A DNA stretch of 50,000 bases from Tubiluchus corallicola (taxonomy: Eukaryota > Priapulida > Priapulimorpha > Priapulimorphida > Tubiluchidae). Location of the stretch: assembly GCA_030141605.1 (NCBI GenBank), contig JAQGDQ010000237.1:2501-52500 (forward strand). The letters are read 5' to 3'. Numbering within the stretch: the stretch's first letter is position 1; each line of letters starts with the position of its first letter. A program made the translations under genes and the position numbers. Below the pieces are notes generated by a model that ran no database searches, was not told the DNA's origin, and saw nothing but the letters and a program-made list of their open reading frames with translations. Shown piece by piece: positions 44,343 to 50,000 of the stretch.

Positions 44343-44704
44343 TTAACCCTTTCAGTCCCAAATTATTTTTTTAATAAGAAAAACTTTTTTAAAAACACAA
44401 CAAAAGCAAACAATGTGCTTCATTTTGCAACTGCTGATAATTTTTAAAGTATTTACGACATTTAGTATGTGTGCTATGTTGATCTGTACAAAGTTGTCTC
44501 TAAAGTACTGTACCTTGCGCAGTTTTTTATGCTATGTAGATTTTCTAGTTTGCCATTTTATCACCATTTTTAGTCTATTGTTATTGACATAAATCAAAAT
44601 AACTATTAACAGATCAAATAACTGTCAGTTTTAAAATTTTATTAATTTTAAAGGCAGAAATTATTCTCGTATCCCACTGGATACAACGGGTATGAAAGGG
44701 TTAA
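44343..44704 (+). mobile_element. piggyBac-type MITE, copy 2 (shorter)
   Basis: TTAA-CCCTTTCAGTCCC at the left and GGGTATGAAAGGG-TTAA at the right: 8-bp inverted ends inside TTAA duplications. It is 362 bp including the duplications, and inverted relative to 16652-17128. Confidence 0.87.
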
Positions 44705-45094
44705 GCGCAAACCGAAAATGTGGAACGGAGAACGATGTACATGCTGTTTCTGTAATGATTCTTCCTAGCTAAGTTACACATTCGTGCTATAGTGTAGATT
44801 TTAGCTTATATTTTTACAGGTAACAGCTAGATTATAATTATATTAGTTTCTAAGAGTAGTGTTGTATAAGCAAACCTCTTCTCTAGGTAGTTAGCAGTCT
44901 CTTCTTAACTGTGCAGCACTTAATTTAATTTATTTTTAACTGTAGCTGAATAGTTATTTATTCGTCGATGACATAAGCTCTTGCAGCTTTTAAAATCAAC
45001 GTAAAATAAGTGTTTATGTTATCTTCTCTTTCCTTAACTGCATGTAAAATTTCTATAGTTTTAAATTGTATTTTATATTTTGCGTTTTTATATA

Positions 45095-47083
45095 TCTTGT
45101 CTTGTCTTGTCTTGTCTCGCCTCGTCTCGTCTCGTCTCGTCTCGTCTCGTCTCGTCTCGTCTCGTCTCGTCTCGTCTCGTCTCGTCTCGCCTCGCCTTGT
45201 CTTGTCTTGCCTTGTCATGTCTTGCCTTGTCATGTCTTGCAGTGTCATGTCTTGCCTTGTCATGTCTTACCTTGCCTTGCCTTGCCTTGCCTTGCCTTGC
45301 CTTGCCTTGCCTTTATTGTGTCGTGTCTCGCCTCGCCTCGCCTGCCTTGTCTTGTCTTGTCGTGTCGTGTCGTGTCGTGTCGTGTCGTGTCCTGTCCTGT
45401 CCTGTCCTGTCCTGTCCTGTCCTGTCCTGTCCTGTCCTGTCCTGTCCTGTCCTGTCCTGTCCTGTCCTGTCCTGTCCTATCCTATCCTATCGCATCGCAT
45501 CGTATTATATCTTATTGTATCGCATCGTATCATATCATATCGTATCGTACGTATCATATCGAATCGTATCATGCCGTACCATATCGTGTCTCATCTTACC
45601 TCATCTCAGCTCACCTCACCTCATCTCATCTCACTTCACTTTACCTCATCCTACCTCATCTTATCTCATCTCATCTCACCTCACCTCGCCTCACTTCGCC
45701 TTACCTCATCTTACCTTATTTGATATCATCTCATCTCAGCCCACCTCATCTTATCTTATCTTATCTCATCTCATCTCACCTCACCTCATCTCATATCACC
45801 TCACCTCATCTCATATCACCTCACCTCATCTCATATCACCTCACCTCATCTTATCTCACCTCACTTTACCTCATCTCACTTCGTCTTGCATCATCTCATC
45901 TCACCTCACCTCACATTACCTCATCTTACCTTATCTCATCTCATTTCAGCTCATCTCACCTCACCTCATCTCACTTCACTTTACCTCATCTTACCTCATC
46001 TCATCTCACCTCATCTTACCTCATCTCATCTCACCTCACCTCACCTTACCTTATCTCATCTCATCTCAGCTCACCTCATCTCACCTCACCTCATTTCACT
46101 TTACAACATCTTACCCCATCTCACCTCATCTTACATCATCTCACCTCACCTTACCTCATCTTACCTTATCTCATCTCATCTCACCTCACCTCACCTTACT
46201 CATCTTACCTTATCTCATCTCATCTCATCTCATCTCATCTCACCTCACCTCACCTCATCTCACTTTACCTCATCTTACCTCATTTTACCTCATCTCATCT
46301 CATCTCATCTCACCTCACCTCACCTCACCTTACCTTATCTCATCTCATCTCAGCTCACCTCACCTCATCTCACCTCACTTCACTTTACAACATCTTACCC
46401 CATCTCACCTCATCTTACATCATCTCACCTCATCTTACCTCATCTCATCTCATCTCATCTCACCTCACCTCACCTCGTCTTACCTTATCTCGTCTCATCT
46501 CAGCTCACCTCATCTCACCTCATCTCATCTCAGCTCACCTCATCTCATCTTACCTCACCTGACCTCATCTCACTTCACTTTACCTCATCTTACATCATCT
46601 CATCTCAGCTCACCTCACCTCATTTCACCCCACCTTACCTTATCTCATCTCATCTCACCTCACCTCACCTCACCCTACTTCACCTCACCTCACCTTACCT
46701 CATCTCATCTCATCTCACCTCACCTCACCTCATCTTACCTTATCTCACTCATCTCATCTCAGCTCACCTCACCTTATTTCACCTCATCTTACCTTATCTC
46801 ATCTCATCTCACCTCATCTCACCTCACCTCACTTCACCTCACTTCACCTTACCTCATCTCATCTCACCTCACCTCACCTTACTTCACCTCACTTCACCTT
46901 ACCTCATCTCATCTCAGCTCACCTCACTTTATTTCACCTCATCTTACCTTATCTCATCTCACCTCACCTCACTTCACCTCACTTCACCTTACCTCATCTC
47001 ATCTCATCTCACCTCACCTCACCTCATTTCACTTCATCTTACCTTATCTCATCTCATCTCATCTCACCTCACCTCCCCACCTC
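45095..47083. repeat. 2-kb pentanucleotide array with ordered motif blocks
   Basis: In order: CTTGT, CTCGT, CCTTG/CATGT, CCTTG, GTCGT, CCTGT (about 45391-45475), CCTAT, a CGTAT/CATAT zone (to about 45590), then about 1.5 kb of CTCAC/CTCAT/CTTAC with occasional CAGCT. Longer composite units seem to recur in the last part (for example CTTTACAACATCTTACCCCA near 46100 and 46383). Frames of 429-669 codons are open only because of the 5-bp period. Confidence 0.97.
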
Positions 47084-47684
47084 TACTAATGTGTATTCAA
47101 TGCAGTTTAACTACGTACTTCCAATACAAGCTATATTTTATAACAGATCAAAGCAACGTTCACAAAAAAGTATAAATCAACAGACAAGTTCCCAGCACAA
47201 GAATAAAACCATTTTCCAGATAGCGCACCCGGCTCTAGCAAATTTGATTTATAGAAATTTTGTTTAGAGAACTCGCTATGTGACTTTTGGGAAATCTTTT
47301 CTGCTGCTCCAGCAGTGCAGCATGTGGATAGAGATGAATTTCCTTCAATTTGCAAATACTAACAAACATTTTTCTAAATTAAACATGATCTCGTGGCGGT
47401 CCAAGCGGAATACGCCAAAGTTTGAACAAAAACTTTTATACCTTTAGGAATTTCATCCATGTTTGTTTGATAACAACAAACACGCAAGCTTGGTTACTAA
47501 TGCGTTTTTTATGACAATTTTCCCCAAGCGTGTCTTACGACTTTGCGTTTTTGTCTATCTGCTGTCTTTGACAGAGACATCTATTGGGCTGTGCAGAAGA
47601 CAGACCGTTTCTATGATTCGCCTTGGTGGCTCTTTCCATTGTTACTTCGTTTTCCATACTTTTCCATCCACGAGGAAGTGAATG

Positions 47685-47829
47685 AAGTGTGTGGAAGGAG
47701 CTTTATTGCACGCTTTAGCAAAAATGAGAATTAATATTACTTGCCTTTAGATCAGAAATGATTTAAAAGAACTTAGCAAAGAATCCTCTGTAAAAAGTAC
47801 AAAGATGAAAACGTTATTGCCAAAACTGT
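47685..47829. repeat. 145-bp direct repeat, copy 1
   Basis: Matches 49698-49842 with only a few mismatches, from AAGTGTGTGGAAGGAGC to TATTGCCAAAACTGT. The copies are 2013 bp apart. Confidence 0.95.
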
Positions 47830-48112
47830 TTGTAAATATGCACAATGTAGCGCAATGTGTGCAACAAACTGACAGAAACAGAAGTGTGGAAATTTCTAAA
47901 AATCCGATACACGTGTTGACTAATGTATAAATCTTTGGCCGTTTACTAGTTCGTTTTTTTACTAAAAAGTCAGCACTGTGGTCCGTTCATAGCAAGGTAG
48001 GGTTATACTATCACGCAGCACGTTGCATTGCTTGCTAGATAAACTTGAACATCAAAAAAAACTTCGTAGGTTTGCATGACCAGCCGTTTCCAGTGAGAGA
48101 GAGGGAAAGAGA

Positions 48113-48113
48113 C

Positions 48114-48185
<72 letters not shown>
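48113..48185. repeat. (GA)n microsatellite
   Basis: Pure GA tract followed by about 150 bp of purine-rich GGGA/GAAA words that link it to the next GA tract. Confidence 0.98.
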
Positions 48186-48193
<8 letters not shown>

Positions 48194-48342
48194 GGGAAGG
48201 AAGAAAGGGAGGGAAGGAGTCAGATGGAGGGAGAGAAAAAGAGAGAGAAAGTGAGAAAGAAAGCGAGGTGTTCAGGAGGAAGGGTGAGAGGGATAGTGAG
48301 GGAGAGAAAAAGAGAGAGACAAAGATGGAAAGATAAAGTGAA

Positions 48343-48453
<111 letters not shown>

Positions 48454-49109
48454 AGATTGAGGAATTTGAGGTGTAGTTTTTGCATTGACTGTAAGATACC
48501 ATATTATATTATACATAGTACATAAACTCTACTTTGTGACTGATGCGTTTGCTTAAAACACTTTATATCTTATCATAAATGAACACTGATTGTTTAGCTT
48601 CAAATGTTTGCATTATGCTGGTCAAATAAAGAATTTGCCACTGGTATAACATTTGAAACAAAAAAAAACAGAAGCCACAACATCAGACTTACACAAACAG
48701 AATTATGTCGAGCTGATACTTCTCCATCTCCAACGTTGAATTCAATGAAAGAATTTATTTGCTAAAACAAATTTGCTCACACTAGACAGTAATCAATGAA
48801 GTTTAAGCTCTTACGACCAAACTGAAGTAATTTAATAGCAGGCGGAGTTGGACGATGATTTTCGTCACATAAATCAACGCTCTGTCTGTAATTGGCAGTT
48901 TCACACAAAAGTGTTCGTGACGCCTTTTCATGTTTAGCTTAGTATACATTGTAATTAAATTACACACAATTTCAATTTCAATTAATTACAATTCATACTA
49001 AGATAAACATTAAAAGGTGAGATGAGCATTTGCACAAAATTCCAAATTATGAGCATAACATCTAATAAAGTGAAACTTTCGTAACAGGATTGGAGCTGGC
49101 TTCTTAATA

Positions 49110-49335
49110 ATAAGTCATAAGTCATTTATTTCACATTACACATTTACAATAATTACATATACAATATCTAGTGAAAGGGCCTACAATGGATATAATACAA
49201 ATAAGTAATACTGCACAGGAAAAGCCTCAAACACTGTTCACTTATGCACGAAGGTAAATGTGTTGTGGGCAATCAAGAAGCAGGGCTTGTTAGATTGTCC
49301 CACACAGTGATAGAAAAAAATAATGGAGATAATCT
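49110..49335 (-). mobile_element. Possible LINE 3' end fragment (CR1-like)
   Basis: Read on the minus strand: TGTGGGACAATCTAACAAGC (a WDNL-like codon run), then a TATATGTAATTATTGT-rich segment, ending AATAAATGACTTATGACTTA with a small repeated tail. This layout resembles the 3' end of the LINE at 22813-23334. No intact coding remains. Confidence 0.35.
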
Positions 49336-49697
49336 GAAAATTTAAAGTGAATCGTGATTAAAAAAACATTAGTGCTTAAAATGGAATGACGTAATGAATG
49401 AAGCTCGTATATGGGATGATATAAAAGATAGAAAGACTATTATTTTTTAATATTATGTAAATTTAAAATAACTTGATTAAGCTAACACCACTGTTTTTCA
49501 TAATAATGGTCTTTCATATTCGTTTACTGTTCGCTAAAGTGCAGTTATTAAAACATGTTACACGCTGCCTAACTGCATATCACATAGAGACGCTGGCTGT
49601 CTTTTTAGCTTCATGGTTCACAGTTACACTTATCAGTTATGGCACTCAAACCTTCTTATTAGAAATGAATCCCTGCTAAAGGGTATTGAGTTAGCTA

Positions 49698-49842
49698 AAG
49701 TGTGTGGAAGGAGCTTTATTGCGCGCTTTAGCAAAAATGAGAATTAATATTACTTGCCTTTAGATCAGAAATGATTTAAAAGAACTTAGCAAAGAATCCT
49801 CTCTAAAAAGTACAAAGATGAAAACGTTATTGCCAAAACTGT
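49698..49842. repeat. 145-bp direct repeat, copy 2
   Basis: Partner of 47685-47829. It is flanked by two copies of a shorter word (CCCTGCTAAAGGGTATTGAG, at about 49671 and 49913), suggesting an insertion or duplication. Confidence 0.95.
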
Positions 49843-49844
49843 AT

Positions 49845-49905
49845 AGAAAAAGAAAAAGAAAAAGAAGAAAAAGAAGAAAAGAAAAAGAAACCCAAAAAGA
49901 AAAGA
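49845..49905. repeat. A-rich purine tract (GAAAAA-type)
   Basis: AAAAAGAAAAAGAAGAAAA words directly after the 145-bp repeat. It could be a poly-purine tail of an inserted copy. Confidence 0.8.
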
Positions 49906-50000
49906 AATGAAGCCCTGCTAAAGGGTATTGAGATGCCACACCTTACGTAACCATAAAAAACAAAAAACACTTCATAAATCAGACAAAAAAATAGTTATGA

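Noticed and set aside
45010-47175. Very long open frames (up to 669 codons) with Ser/His/Leu/Thr repeats
   Set aside because: They lie wholly in the pentanucleotide array, where a stop-free 5-mer opens several frames at once; composition follows the motif, and there is no coding context.

Overview
The window is animal genomic DNA, most likely from an invertebrate. It has spliced genes with GT-AG introns, receptor families restricted to animals, abundant transposon debris and very long simple-repeat arrays. I cannot place the organism more precisely from sequence alone.

Two G-protein-coupled receptor genes lie tail to tail in the first 16.5 kb. On the + strand (127-6271) are the last eight exons of a relaxin-receptor-type (RXFP1/2, LGR3-like) leucine-rich-repeat GPCR: three LRR exons, the hinge, all seven membrane segments and the stop codon. 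Its 5' part lies off the left edge. On the - strand (16509 down to 11284) are two exons of a 5-HT2-like aminergic receptor, covering TM3 and TM4-TM7 with an intact amine pocket but a DRC instead of DRY motif. I could not find its N-terminal/TM1-TM2 exon(s). The 5 kb between the two stop codons holds repeats and no recognisable gene.

From 16.5 kb to the right edge no intact gene is recognisable. The sequence is layered mobile-element remains: LINE reverse-transcriptase fragments (20.6-21.1 kb minus; 21.96-23.33 kb plus; RTE-type at 36.5-37.0 kb), a Helitron inserted inside a LINE that is itself inserted in an older repeat, MITEs of piggyBac, hAT and pogo/mariner type with visible target duplications, a fold-back element in the receptor intron whose core is a 111-bp higher-order repeat, tRNA-headed and 5S-rRNA-headed SINEs, and several unnamed dispersed families present two to five times. 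One open stretch at 37.4-37.9 kb (minus) looks like a decayed exon, possibly of a netrin-like (NTR) domain, broken by one in-frame TGA.

The rest is tandem repeat: pentanucleotide arrays of 0.7 kb (25.4-26.1 kb) and 2 kb (45.1-47.1 kb), a 15-bp minisatellite (27.0-27.35 kb), an alternating 66/53-bp array (30.9-31.4 kb), a 48-bp array, and di-, tri- and tetranucleotide tracts. Long open frames inside these arrays are consequences of the repeat and are not called as genes.
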